A stretch of 15,417 bases of DNA, from assembly GCF_000186865.1 (NCBI RefSeq), contig NW_008705596.1, positions 355,088 through 370,504 on the forward strand. Direction: 5' to 3'. Of the stretch, positions 1 through 7,573 are shown piece after piece. The notes below the pieces were generated by a model, which was not told where the DNA came from, did no database searches, and saw only the letters and a list, made by a program, of their open reading frames with translations. The translations under genes and the position numbers were made by a program. Source of the DNA: Aureococcus anophagefferens (taxonomy: Eukaryota; Sar; Pelagophyceae; Pelagomonadales; Pelagomonadaceae). The stretch's first letter is position 1; every line of letters starts with the position of its first letter.

Positions 1-1473
1 GCCATCCTCGGCATGCTCTGGGACTGGCTCGAGGGCCTGGGCACGGGCCTCGACCGCGGCGACGCGGCGACCTGGGTCGACGGCCGCTGGCCCCTCGCCG
101 CGGGCGCGTCGGGCGCGATTCCCGCGCGGGAACGTCGACGTCGCGCCGCGCATCGCGCGTCCCGCCCCCAGGCATCCTCCCGCACCACGGCGCGGGCCAC
201 TGCGCCGGCATGTGGGCCGCGCGGCGCCTCCCGGCCGTCCGCGCGGCCTTTGGCGCGATCTGGCGCACGGACGACCTCCTCGCGTCGCGCGGCGCGGCGC
301 CGGGACCGGCGGCGCCCCCCGCCGGGACCGCCGCGGCGCGCAGGTTCGACGGCCCCGTGCTCTTCCGGCCGGGCGCGCCGACGTGCGCGCACTGGTGGCA
401 CGTGGACCAGCACCCGGCGCGGCGGCCCGGCCGCGAGTGCGTCCAGGGCTGCGCGGAGACCCACCGCTGGTTCAGGGGGTCCCGACGAAACTTCAAACCT
501 CTCGAGCTCGGTCGAATCGACGTCGTTGCGGCTGGTTTTGGGACGAATCGATTGCCATCGTCGAGTTCCCGAAGCACAGAGTTTGGACCACACCGTCGCG
601 TACGTCGAAGTCGGGTTGCATATTTGGTTTCCGCACAGGTCCAGGGCGCGCTCAACCTGCTCGCCGCGGACCACGCGGGATCGGACGGCGGCGGCACGGC
701 GCTCGTCCCGGGCTCGCACGCGGCCTTCTCCGTCGCCGCGTTCGCGCGGATCCACGGCCACCGCCTCGGCGCGCTCGGCGACTACGTGCCCGTGACCCGC
801 TGTGTGCAAATCAACCAGCGGAATGGACCGGTCCAGCAAAACTTCAAACCTCTCTATCTCGGTCACATCGAAGTCGATTCGGCTGATTTTTGGACGGATC
901 GTTTTCTCTCGTCGAGTTCTTGACAGACAGCGAAAATGTTTCAAAATCGTTCGAATACGCGAACTTTTAAGTTTTGTTTCCTGCCCAGGTGCCCTGGGAC
1001 TCGGACCTCGTCGCGGGCAGCGCGCCGCTCTCGCCCGTGCTCGCGCGCGGCGACCTCCTCCTCTGGGACTCGCGCACCGTGCACTGCTCGTCGCCCGCGG
1101 CGCCGCCGCGGGGCGACCCGGGCGCGCGGCTCGCGCGCGCGGCGTGCCTCGTGTGCTTCACGCCCCGGTCGCTGGCCTCGCCGGACGTCATCGCGCGGCG
1201 CAAGGCCGGCGCCGGCGTCCCGCATCCGCGACGATGTTCCGAGAGATGTCGACCGGGCACGCGACGAACCATCGGATTCACCAGGCCGCCGCGGCGCGCG
1301 GCGACACGACGACGCACTACCCGCACGACTGCGTCCTCACGGCGAACCACGGCGACTTCGCGGCGACGCCGGCGGCGGTCAAGCGCCGCTACGCGACGCC
1401 GCCGCCGCCGGCGCTGACGCCGCTGGACCGGCGCTACGTCGGCTACGACGACGACGCCGTAAAAGCAATGTGA
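1..1473 (+). CDS. Phytanoyl-CoA dioxygenase-like Fe(II)/2OG oxygenase (5' partial, 5 exons)
   Basis: Non-heme iron, 2-oxoglutarate-dependent oxygenase of the PhyH-like family; substrate unknown. Proposed exons are <1 to about 133 (donor uncertain), 172-440, 639-785, 989-1216 and 1285-1473 (stop TGA). The joined protein reads in order: LWDWLEGLGTG; GILPHHGAGHCAGMW; HWWHVDQHP, containing the HxD iron ligands; CVQGALNLLAADHAGSDGG joined exactly across the second intron; a VPGSH segment; and LLLWDSRTVHCSSP, which carries the distal iron-binding His. A TTTHYPHDC segment near the end is also typical of the fungal/algal branch of the family. The N-terminus lies outside the window. Introns 2 and 3 are introner elements; intron 4 (1217-1284) is short and keeps a piece of the element core. 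The first intron is the least certain: only a very short GT-AG intron (134-171 or 140-171) fits the frame. Family assignment is firm; substrate is not inferable. Confidence 0.8.
441..638 (+). mobile_element. Introner element as intron 2 of the oxygenase gene
   Basis: The exon sequence GTCCAGGG is duplicated at 441-448 and 639-646. Between the copies lies an element (449-638) whose ends are inverted repeats: CTGCGCGGAGACC at 449-461 against the reverse complement of 626-638, CTGTGCGGAAACC (11 of 13 match). The first duplication copy supplies the GT donor and the element's last two bases supply AG. Splicing 441-638 restores ...REC|VQG..., the conserved family sequence. The core (485-560) matches those of the other introners in forward orientation. 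Length 198 nt. Confidence 0.92.
786..988 (+). mobile_element. Introner element as intron 3 of the oxygenase gene
   Basis: A 203-nt intron with GT donor at 786 and acceptor AG at 987-988, in phase 0, joining ...LGDY to VPWDSDLV. The flanking duplication is partly decayed: GTGCCCGT (786-793) against GTGCCCTG (989-996). The forward core CGGCTGATTTTTGGACG is at 880-896, preceded by AACTTCAAACCTCTC as in intron 2. The 3' end TTTCCTGCCCAG is the standard introner terminus. The 5' terminal repeat is no longer recognisable, so this copy looks older than intron 2. Confidence 0.85.
1217..1284 (-). mobile_element. Short intron, probable deleted introner remnant
   Basis: A 68-nt intron (GTCCCG...CACCAG) in phase 0 joins RRKAGAG to AAAARGDTTTHYPHD, giving the expected family spacing. 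Around 1236-1248 it holds GTTCCGAGAGATG. That is the reverse-orientation core sequence found at full length in the PX-gene intron, where it continues into ATCGCTCGTCC. This suggests a full-size element in reverse orientation that lost most of its length but remained a spliceable intron. No target duplication is left. Confidence 0.55.
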
Positions 1474-1536
1474 CGTCAAGTTACCGCCGAGAGGGGTGAC
1501 GCAATGTGGATCGCGTGCGATCCGCATCGCGCGATG
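1471..1536. promoter_or_regulatory. Short intergenic stretch with CRE-like site and two palindromes
   Basis: Only 89 bp separate the oxygenase stop from the next ATG. In it are TGACGTCA (1471-1478, the full ATF/CREB bZIP palindrome, overlapping the TGA stop), GTGACGCAAT further on, GGATCGC-GT-GCGATCC (1508-1523, perfect 7-bp arms) and CATCGCGCGATG (1525-1536, perfect 12-bp palindrome). The position immediately upstream of the carrier-like gene suggests promoter elements. This is inferred from position and motif only. Confidence 0.35.
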
Positions 1537-1562
1537 GCGCGTGACTCCTAGCGGCCGTCGAC

Positions 1563-2558
1563 ATGGGCGTCGACGCCGGCGCGCCGGCGGCGTACCTGTT
1601 GGGCAGCGGCGGCGCGGCGGTGCTCAACTTTCCGCTCTGGAAGGCCTCGGCCATGGCCCAGAGCGGCTTCGGCCCCCGCGGCGGCTCCTACGCGTCGGCC
1701 TACGCCGCGGCGCTGCGGCCGCCGTACCGGGGCGTCGCCAGCGTCGTGCTGGGCATGACCTGGGCGCGCTTCGCCATCTTCTACGGCAGCGACGTCGGCC
1801 GCGCGGAGCTCGAGAAGACGGAGGCGTTCCGCGGGACGACGGCGGCGGTCGCGCTGCCGCCGCTCGCGACGGCGACGTTCGTCCAGTGCGTGAACCAGCC
1901 CATCATCCGCGGCAGCGTCTCCCTGCAGGACCCGAACGCCGCGGAGCGCACGCTCGCCGGCGCGCTGCGGCGCGTCGCCGCGGAGCGCGGCGTCCGCGGG
2001 CTCTGGCGCGGCCTCGGCGCGGGACAAGGGCGATGAGTGTTCCGCGCGCGATCGTTCCAGTGCAAAGCATCCACGCGTCGAGGGCGCTCCGAGAGATCAT
2101 CGCCCGTCCAAAAATCAGCCGAAACGAGTGGAACATGACCGAGAGAGGAGCCTCCAACGTCGGGAACGTCGCGCGCTCTTCCCGCCAGGCACGGCCTCAG
2201 CGCGGGCGTGCTCAAGACCGTGCCCAAGTACAGCGTCGCCGTGCTCGTCAAGGACGCCGCGGAGCGGCGGCTGCCGCCGGCGCCGCCCGGCGACGAGGCG
2301 CGCGCGCTCGCGCGCGCCGCGGTCAAGGCCTGCGCCGCGGCCGTCGCCGGCGCGGTGCTCACGAACCCGCTGGACGTGCTCCGCAACGAGATGTTCAAGA
2401 CGGACCTGCCCCTCGGCGCCGCGCTCGCGTCGCTCCGGGCCCAGGAGCCCCGGGGCGCCTGGCTCGCGCGCGGCGCGGGCCGGAACCTCGTCGGCGTCGC
2501 CGTGCCCGTGGCCGCGACGATCTTCCTCACGGACCAGCTCAAGCGCCTCGGGCTCTAG
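1563..2558 (+). CDS. Divergent mitochondrial-carrier (SLC25)-like protein, 2 exons
   Basis: Exons 1563-2005 and 2189-2558 (stop TAG) give about 270 residues, close to the size of a mitochondrial carrier. The start is the first ATG in frame. The C-terminal third shows the carrier signature most clearly: GAVLTNPLDVLRNEMFKT fits Px(D/E)xx(R/K). In the middle, GLW-HGLSAGVLKTVPKYS, created by splicing, resembles the 'G(L/F)YRG...R/KxxP' segment that follows matrix helices. The corresponding motifs of repeats 1 (NFPLWKAS) and 2 (NQPIIRG) are degenerate, lacking the canonical acidic residue. It may therefore be an atypical carrier with an unusual substrate, or a carrier-derived protein. It is convergent with the PX gene downstream, from which a 53-bp tandem repeat separates it. 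Confidence 0.7.
2006..2188 (-). mobile_element. Introner element (reverse orientation) as GC-AG intron of the carrier-like gene
   Basis: Without removal, exon 1 runs into a TGA at 2034. Exon 2 continues at 2189 in a phase that needs two bases from exon 1. The only fit is a GC donor at 2006: TG|GCGCGGCC...CGCCAG|GCACGGCC, restoring TGG CAC GGC CTC. The duplication GCGCGGCC/GCACGGCC matches 7 of 8, and similarity continues for about 18 bp (2006-2023 against 2189-2206, 16 identical). The reverse core CGTCCAAAAATCAGCCG is at 2105-2121. Length 183 nt. Confidence 0.82.
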
Positions 2559-2563
2559 CGCCG

Positions 2564-2690
2564 CCGGCGGCGTAAGGCGCGCCCGTGGCGCACGACGGAT
2601 CGCCGTCGTCCCGCCTCCGGCGGCGTAAGGCGCGCCCGTGGCGCACGACGGATCGCCGCCGTCCCGCCTCCGGCGGCGTAAGGCGCGCGC
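2564..2690. repeat. 53-bp tandem repeat, about 2.3 copies, between convergent genes
   Basis: CCGGCGGCGTAAGG starts at 2564, 2617 and 2670, a strict 53-bp period. Copies 1 and 2 are nearly identical; the third stops after about 20 bp. Each full unit contains an inverted repeat, ACGACGG-ATCG-CCGTCGT in the first copy, with one mismatch in the second. The array begins 5 bp after the stop of the carrier-like gene and ends about 50 bp before the stop of the PX gene, so it lies in the 3' regions of both transcripts. No coding potential is recognised. Confidence 0.85.
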
Positions 2691-2739
2691 GGGTCCCCCG
2701 TCGCGCGCGCGGCCCCGTCGAGGCCGCCTGCGTCGGACC

Positions 2740-3773
2740 CTAGGGGCTACTAAAGCAGGAGAAGGCGGCGGCCTTCCGCGGCGGCGGCGCGCGCGGCGGC
2801 GGCGGCAGGGACCGGAGGAGGCCCAGCTCGCGCTCCGCGTCGCTGCAGCGCGCGAGGCTCCGGCTCCAGCCGCTCTCCGCGAGGAACGCCTGGCGCCGCG
2901 CCTCGCCGAGGGACGCCCGGAGCGCCGCGAGCTCCGCGGCGTGCGCCTGGGCAGGAAAAGAGAGCGAAATTCCCAAAGGCTCCTATCTCGGTTGTTTCCA
3001 CTCGTTTGGGCTGATTTTTGGACGAGCGATCATCTCTCGGAACGGTCTCGAAGCGTGGATGCTTTTCCCGGAACGCGCGCGCGCGGAACGCTCACGTTGA
3101 AGCGACGTTGAATCACGCCGGCGTGCGCGGCCCGCTCGCCGTCGAGCGCGCGCTCGCTCGCCGCGAGCGCCGCGACCGCGCGGGCCTCGGCCGTCGCCGC
3201 CGCGGCGCGCGCGGCGGCCTCGGCGCCGTGGCGCCGCCGCAGCGCCTCGAGCTCGCGCGCGCGCTCCGCGTCGCGCGCGGCGGCGGCGGCGTCGCCGCCG
3301 TCGTCGTCGTCGTCGCGGCGCGCGTCGGCGGAGCCGTCCGTCCCGGGCGTCGACAGCTCGGACGCGAGCGACGCGCGGGGCCCCTTGTCCGGCGTCTCCG
3401 GCGCCGGGCGCCCGGGCCGGAGCCCGAGGAAGTCCGCGACGCGGCGCCGCGATGGCCCGTCGAGCGCGTCGCGCGCCGCGGCGACCGCGGCGGTCCACGC
3501 GCGGAGGCCGTCGAGGCGCGCCGCGAGGGCCCGGCCGCCGGGGCTCGCGAGGGTCCGGTGGGGGAAGGCCGCGGCGACGGCGCCGCCCGCGTCCAGGGAC
3601 TTCTTGAGGGCCCGGAACTCGCGAAAGCGCCGCACGCAGCAGCCCGCGACGGCGCCGCCGACGGTCGTCGTCACGTAGTAGCCGACGACGTTGTCGCTCG
3701 TGAGCGCGCCGCCGAGCTCGAGGGCGACGGAGAAGTCGCGCGGGAGGGGGTCCTCTCCCTCGTCGTCGTCCAT
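2740..3773 (-). CDS. PX-domain protein with C-terminal coiled coil, 2 exons
   Basis: Exons 3773-3129 and 2946-2740 (minus strand) encode about 283 residues. The start is the ATG at 3773, followed by the acidic leader MDDDEGEDPLP. Residues of about 10-115 form a phox-homology domain: YYVTTTVGG, the VRRFREF strand with the basic phosphoinositide-binding residues, the FPHRTLASPGG loop and the closing VADFLGL. PX domains bind phosphoinositides on endosomal membranes, so a sorting-nexin-like or membrane-targeting role is likely. After a linker with a DDDDD run, residues from about 165 to 260 are Ala/Arg/Glu-rich with heptad-like spacing (predicted coiled coil, continued across the intron as ERAAHAAELAALRASL). 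The C-terminus is proline-rich then FSCFSSP. The intron is an introner. The exact phosphoinositide specificity cannot be read. Confidence 0.8.
2947..3128 (+). mobile_element. Introner element forming a GC-AG intron of the PX gene
   Basis: In gene sense (minus strand) GCGCACGC (3128-3121) is repeated exactly at 2946-2939, with a ninth matching base. The first copy supplies a GC donor and the element end CCTGCCCAG supplies the acceptor; removal gives ERAAHAAELAAL in phase 0. The element core is in plus orientation (GGGCTGATTTTTGGACG at 3008-3024), which is reverse relative to the gene. It is close to identical over most of its length to the copy at 11268-11459. A GT donor 10 bases further in (GTGATTC) would also keep frame but would leave AHAG duplicated in the protein. 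Confidence 0.9.
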
Positions 3774-3872
3774 GCCTTCGGGGCTGCCCCTTTGACCTCT
3801 CGTTGCAGTGCACGCACGACGCGGCGCCGGCGCCGCGCGCGTCCCGCCAGGTGCCGGGCCCCGCCCCGCCTC

Positions 3873-3923
3873 CGCCCCGCCCATCTTATACTAAGCGCAT
3901 GAGCCTTACTAGTGGGCGGGGCG
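3873..3923. promoter_or_regulatory. GC-box inverted repeat upstream of the PX gene
   Basis: Perfect 11-bp arms CGCCCCGCCCA (3873-3883) and TGGGCGGGGCG (3913-3923) enclose a 29-base, comparatively AT-rich loop with TTATACTAAG and TTACTAG. The arms are GC-box (Sp1-like) sequences. The site is about 100 bp upstream of the PX start codon and in the 253-bp gap to the end of the MYND/Sel1 gene. It could be a promoter element or a hairpin; nothing else is recognised in that gap. Confidence 0.4.
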
Positions 3924-4026
3924 CGGCGGGCGGGGAGCGGCGAACCCGCGTCGAGGACCGCGTGAGGCGCGTCCACGCCGACGGCATACCGCTCGGGCTC
4001 GGGCGACGACGCGGCGTAAAGATAAA

Positions 4027-5084
4027 TTAGACTATACCTCGCGCGTCGAAGGCCGCGAGGGCCTTGATAGCATCCTCGTCGCCCTTGGCAGCGGCGCGCG
4101 CGAACCAGTAGATATCTGGCTTTGCCGAGGTCGACTTCCGTGCCTGATCCGGCCCTGTAACAAAACCCAAGGTTGAGCTCTCCACGTGTATGGCCTTGAT
4201 CCGCCGCGAGCGCGCAGTACCGGAACGCTTCTTCAAATCTGTTCTCAGAATAAAGTAAAAACGCTAAACTGCTCTGCGCGACCGCGTGGCCTCGATCTGC
4301 AGCCGCACGATACAGCCGCTCCGCCTTCTTCTTGTCCAGCTTAACGCCCACCCCCTTCTGGTACATTTCCCCAAGATATGCCATTGCTTCCACGTCCCCG
4401 AGCTCTACGGCGCTCTTCCAAATCTTCGCGGCTTTCTTATCGGATTTCACGAGGCCGTACCAACCTTCGCAGTACGCATCTCCCAAAAACGTAATCGCTT
4501 CCGGCACCTCGTTCTCCACATGGCGACGAAGACGCGCGAGGCTTTCCGCATTCGTTGCTTGCGGTAAACGGCAGAGGGGACAAGCGTCTGAGCCGATCTT
4601 GTCCTGGCACGATCGGCAGACCCTCCGGCAGCAGCAGGTCTGAAACACGCCTGGAGTATTCACGTCCCACTCCTCGAGGCAGATCGGGCACCGCGACCCG
4701 AGCCGTGCCGACAGCGGCTCCCGCTCCGGGTTCGCCTCGCGCCGCGCCCGCGCCGCTTCGTGCTCCGCCGCGATGCGCGCGCGGATTACGTCGGCGTCCG
4801 ACCGCGGCGCGGGCCCGTAGAATACGTCGCGCGGCGGCGACGGCGGGGGCGTCGGCGCTTCCGCCCGAGCCGCCTCCGCGGACTGGATCTTCTTGCAGAC
4901 CTTCCGGTGGCCCCGGTCGCGCCAATCGATGCGTTGACAGGCCGTCGAACAGTAGGCCGTCGTGCCGCACCCTTTGCACGCCTTGGCGCCTTTTGCGCCG
5001 CAGATCGTGCAGATGGAGGGCGAGCTTGGTCCGGGCCTTACGCTTCTCGTAGGCTTGCTTCTTGGCTTGTAGTTCCGGGTCCAT
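4027..5084 (-). pseudogene. MYND + RING + Sel1-repeat protein, disrupted by two frameshifts
   Basis: Reading the minus strand from ATG 5084 gives MDPELQAKKQAYEKRKARTK. The zinc-finger region then continues in another frame, which has an in-frame TGA upstream and no ATG of its own. It shows a MYND finger (CTICGAKGAKACKGCG... to HRKVC), a RING-like finger (CPICLEEW ... CRSCQDKIGSDACPLC) and about four Sel1 repeats (for example AMAYLGEMYQKGVGVKLDKK and AERLYRAAADRGHAVAQ). Near 4110-4117 the frame breaks again: TEVDLGKARY is followed, one frame over, by YWFARAAAKGDEDAIKALAAF, the rest of the last repeat, ending in TAA at 4027. About four extra bases explain it. Such proteins are usually adaptors or ubiquitin-related factors. 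The codon use is clearly less GC-biased than neighbours and there are no introners, suggesting a young or separately derived gene. Sequencing error is the main alternative. Confidence 0.72.
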
Positions 5085-5956
5085 CGTCCTTGCGTCGCTG
5101 AGTTCGTCACGCTCGTCTCGCCTTGTCAGTGGTGCGAGGCCTTGCGAGCGTCTCGCCACCAAGTGAACTCACGACGGTCACAAAGGGCAACCCGCTTTTG
5201 GAAGCGAGGCAAAATCCCTGGCGAGGCGTCTGGCGACGTCCTGATCGCCGTCGGTCGGGTGGGTCGCCGAATGCGCTAGAGAGAGAAATCCGACCTCCCG
5301 CGACCTACCCCCGGACGGAACGCGAGCGTTTTGCTCGGCGACGGGAATCTCGCGAAGCGGTCGTCCGCGCGTACCGCGCGCGCTTCTCCACCTCGCCCGG
5401 GCGAGCGCGCGCTCGTGCACGGCGCCCCTAAACGTCCTCTCGCGACGCGTCGGTCCTCGGACCCTCTCCGGTCGGACCGACCTTTCCGCGCGCGCGGCCG
5501 CGCCTCGCGAGTTCGGGTTGCTCGGCGCGCGCGTCCGGCAGGGACCGCGTCCACGCCCGCCAGCACGCCTCTTCGTTGCTAGCGAACGCCCCCGGAGGAA
5601 AAAGGAGTGCTTCGGACGAACGGAAACTAGAAGAGCCTTATGAGGTAGAAACTGTTTGAAATACCCCCGGCGGTCTCTCTCTCTCTCCGAGAGTTGCCGC
5701 CCGAAAAAAAAGGGCAACACGCGATTGCCCAAGCACACGCCCTCTCGACGCTCTTTGACGCGCTCTTCCGCAATCCATCGGCGTCCGTTTGCGCTCTCGA
5801 GCTCCCCCTATGGTTCAATCCTCGCGCCGAACCACCCAGTAAAAAAGATCCGAGAGCGTCGCTCGAAATCGCGAAAAAAAAATTTCCCGCGTCTCGATTC
5901 AATCCATCGCCCCGACGCGCAGGCACCACACGCACACGCACCACCACCCACTCATC
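5085..5956. promoter_or_regulatory. Divergent upstream region between MYND/Sel1 gene and nitrate transporter
   Basis: An 872-bp stretch in which I recognise no coding sequence or RNA gene. The part nearest the transporter (about 5580-5956) is less GC-rich than the rest and has purine-rich patches, a CT microsatellite (5674-5690 area), A-runs at about 5705 and 5873, and a small hairpin with arms TTGCC and GGGCAA around the first A-run. This is a plausible promoter and 5' UTR for the transporter. Nitrate transporter genes are commonly nitrogen-regulated, but no specific site can be named. Confidence 0.4.
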
Positions 5957-7573
5957 ATGTCTTCCCTCGAGTCCGGCAAGGGCGGCGACGTCGTCCAGCA
6001 CCCCAAGGCCCAGTACAAGTTCACGGAGACGTCGCCCGGCACGTGGAAGATCGGCTCGATGCCCGTCGACCCGCACCAGGGGTGGAAGGCCAAGGAGATC
6101 CAGCTCTTCAGCTTCCAGCGGCCCCACATGCGCGGCTTCCACTTCGCCTGGTCCTCCTTCTTCGCGCGTCGCGCCGCGTCCCCCCGCGACTTTGACGCCT
6201 CGGCCGACGACCCCGCGGAACGCTCGACCGCGATGCTCCGACCCCGCGACGCCCCGTCCTCGACGCCGTCGCACCCCGCGACGCCCCGCCCCGCCGCCCC
6301 CGGCCGCCGCGCGGCCCCGCCTCCCGCGCCCCCCCCGCGACCGCGTCCCCGCCCCCGCGCGCAGTTGGCCTTCGTCTGCTGGTTCGCGTTCGCGCCGCTC
6401 ATGGTCCTCGTGCGCGCGGACCTGGGCATGACCATCAAGGGCGTCTTCACCGTCAACATCTGCTCCGTCGCGTCGACGGTGCTCACGCGCTTCGCCGTGG
6501 GCCCGCTCTGCGACAAGGTCGGCCCGAAGCTCTGCCAGTCCGTGCTCCTCGCGTGGATCTCCGTCATGACGCTCGTGGGCATGTCCGTCAACTCGCAGTG
6601 GTCGTTGGGCATCGTGCGCTTCCTCATCGGCATGGGCGGCGGCACCTTCGTCGTGACGCAGTTCTGGACGACGCAGCTCTTCTGCCACGAGATCGTCGGC
6701 GTCGCGAACGCGACGTCCGCGGGCTGGGGCAACCTCGGCGGCGGCGTCACGCAGCTCCTCATGGTCTCCATCTACGGCTTCTTCTTCAACACGGTAGGCC
6801 TCGGCTCCGAGACCTCGTGGCGCGTGTCGTTCGTCGTGCCCGCGTTCATCACGGGCACGCTCGCGGTCAGCATGTGGCTCCTCGGCGACGACAGCCCCCA
6901 GGGCGACCTCAACTACCTCTACGCCGAGGGCGTGCTCGAGCGCAAGACGGCCAAGGACTCGGCCAAGGTCGGCTTCTCCAACATCAACTCGTGGATCCTC
7001 GGGATCCAGTACGCGTGCTGCTTCGGCGTCGAGCTCCACATCAACAACACGGCCGCGCTCTACTTCGCGACCGTCGACTCCTTCGGCATCGGCGTCATCG
7101 ACGCGGGCGCCATCGCGTCCATCTTCGGCTGGATGAACCTCTTCGCGCGGTCCGTCGGCGGCATCATGTCCGACTACGGCTGGAAGCACGCGGGCATGCG
7201 CGGCCGCATCCTCGCGCAGTCCGTCGCGCTCACCTGCGAGGGCGTCATGCTCATCGTCTTCTCCCAGCAGACGGAGATCGCCCAGGCCATCCCCTGCCTC
7301 GTCGCCTTCTCCTTCTTCGTCCAGGCCACCGAGGGCACGTCCTTCGGCATCGTGCCCTACGTCGAGCCCTCCGCCATCGGCGGCGTCTGCGCCGTCGTCG
7401 GCGCCTGGGGCAACATCGGCGCCGTCATCTGGGGCCTCATGTTCCGCTACAACTACGTCGGCCGCATGGACGAGGGCTACCTCGCCATGGGCTTCATCAT
7501 CATCGCGTCCGCGGCCGTCTCGCTCGGCATCCGCATCAAGGGCCACTCGCACCTCCTCGGCACGCTCGAGTGA
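5957..7573 (+). CDS. NRT2: NRT2-type high-affinity nitrate/nitrite transporter (MFS)
   Basis: Plasma-membrane nitrate/proton symporter of the NNP branch of the major facilitator superfamily. The start ATG at 5957 follows a lower-GC leader. Proposed exons 5957-6163 and 6365-7573 give 471 residues, normal for algal NRT2. A cytosolic leader is followed by MRGFHFAWSSFFLAFVCWFA (helix 1, joined across the intron), the MFS loop with GPLCDKVGPK between helices 2 and 3, FLIGMGGGTFVVTQFW, and the two nitrate signatures AGWGNLGGGVTQ and GAWGNIGAVIWG. About twelve hydrophobic segments are visible. The open frame is uninterrupted if the 201-nt segment 6164-6364 is retained, but that would put 67 Pro/Arg/Ala-rich residues inside helix 1, so I treat it as an intron. 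The codon use is strongly C-ending, as in highly expressed genes. It lies alone, without nitrate reductase next to it. Confidence 0.95.
   Translation: MSSLESGKGGDVVQHPKAQYKFTETSPGTWKIGSMPVDPHQGWKAKEIQLFSFQRPHMRGFHFAWSSFFARRAASPRDFDASADDPAERSTAMLRPRDAPSSTPSHPATPRPAAPGRRAAPPPAPPPRPRPRPRAQLAFVCWFAFAPLMVLVRADLGMTIKGVFTVNICSVASTVLTRFAVGPLCDKVGPKLCQSVLLAWISVMTLVGMSVNSQWSLGIVRFLIGMGGGTFVVTQFWTTQLFCHEIVGVANATSAGWGNLGGGVTQLLMVSIYGFFFNTVGLGSETSWRVSFVVPAFITGTLAVSMWLLGDDSPQGDLNYLYAEGVLERKTAKDSAKVGFSNINSWILGIQYACCFGVELHINNTAALYFATVDSFGIGVIDAGAIASIFGWMNLFARSVGGIMSDYGWKHAGMRGRILAQSVALTCEGVMLIVFSQQTEIAQAIPCLVAFSFFVQATEGTSFGIVPYVEPSAIGGVCAVVGAWGNIGAVIWGLMFRYNYVGRMDEGYLAMGFIIIASAAVSLGIRIKGHSHLLGTLE
6164..6364 (+). 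other. Probable GC-AG intron in the nitrate transporter, stop-free and in frame
   Basis: The segment begins GCGCGTCG directly after TTC TTC and ends CGCGCAG before TTG GCC. Removing it restores the conserved NRT2 helix 1. It is 201 nt (67 codons) with no stop. Its translation is low-complexity Pro/Arg/Ala. No GT donor gives the right phase; GC at 6164 does. I see no flanking duplication and no clear introner core, only a loosely similar middle (GGAACGCTCGACC), so its origin as an introner is unproven. Confidence 0.65.

Noticed and set aside
13..923. Long continuous frames running through the oxygenase introns
   Set aside because: They read through introner cores and lose the family sequence; the conserved protein requires switching frames at the target duplications.
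5123..5582. Small frames in the divergent region upstream of the nitrate transporter
   Set aside because: Arg/Ala/Ser low complexity with no start context, domain or splice support; treated as noncoding.
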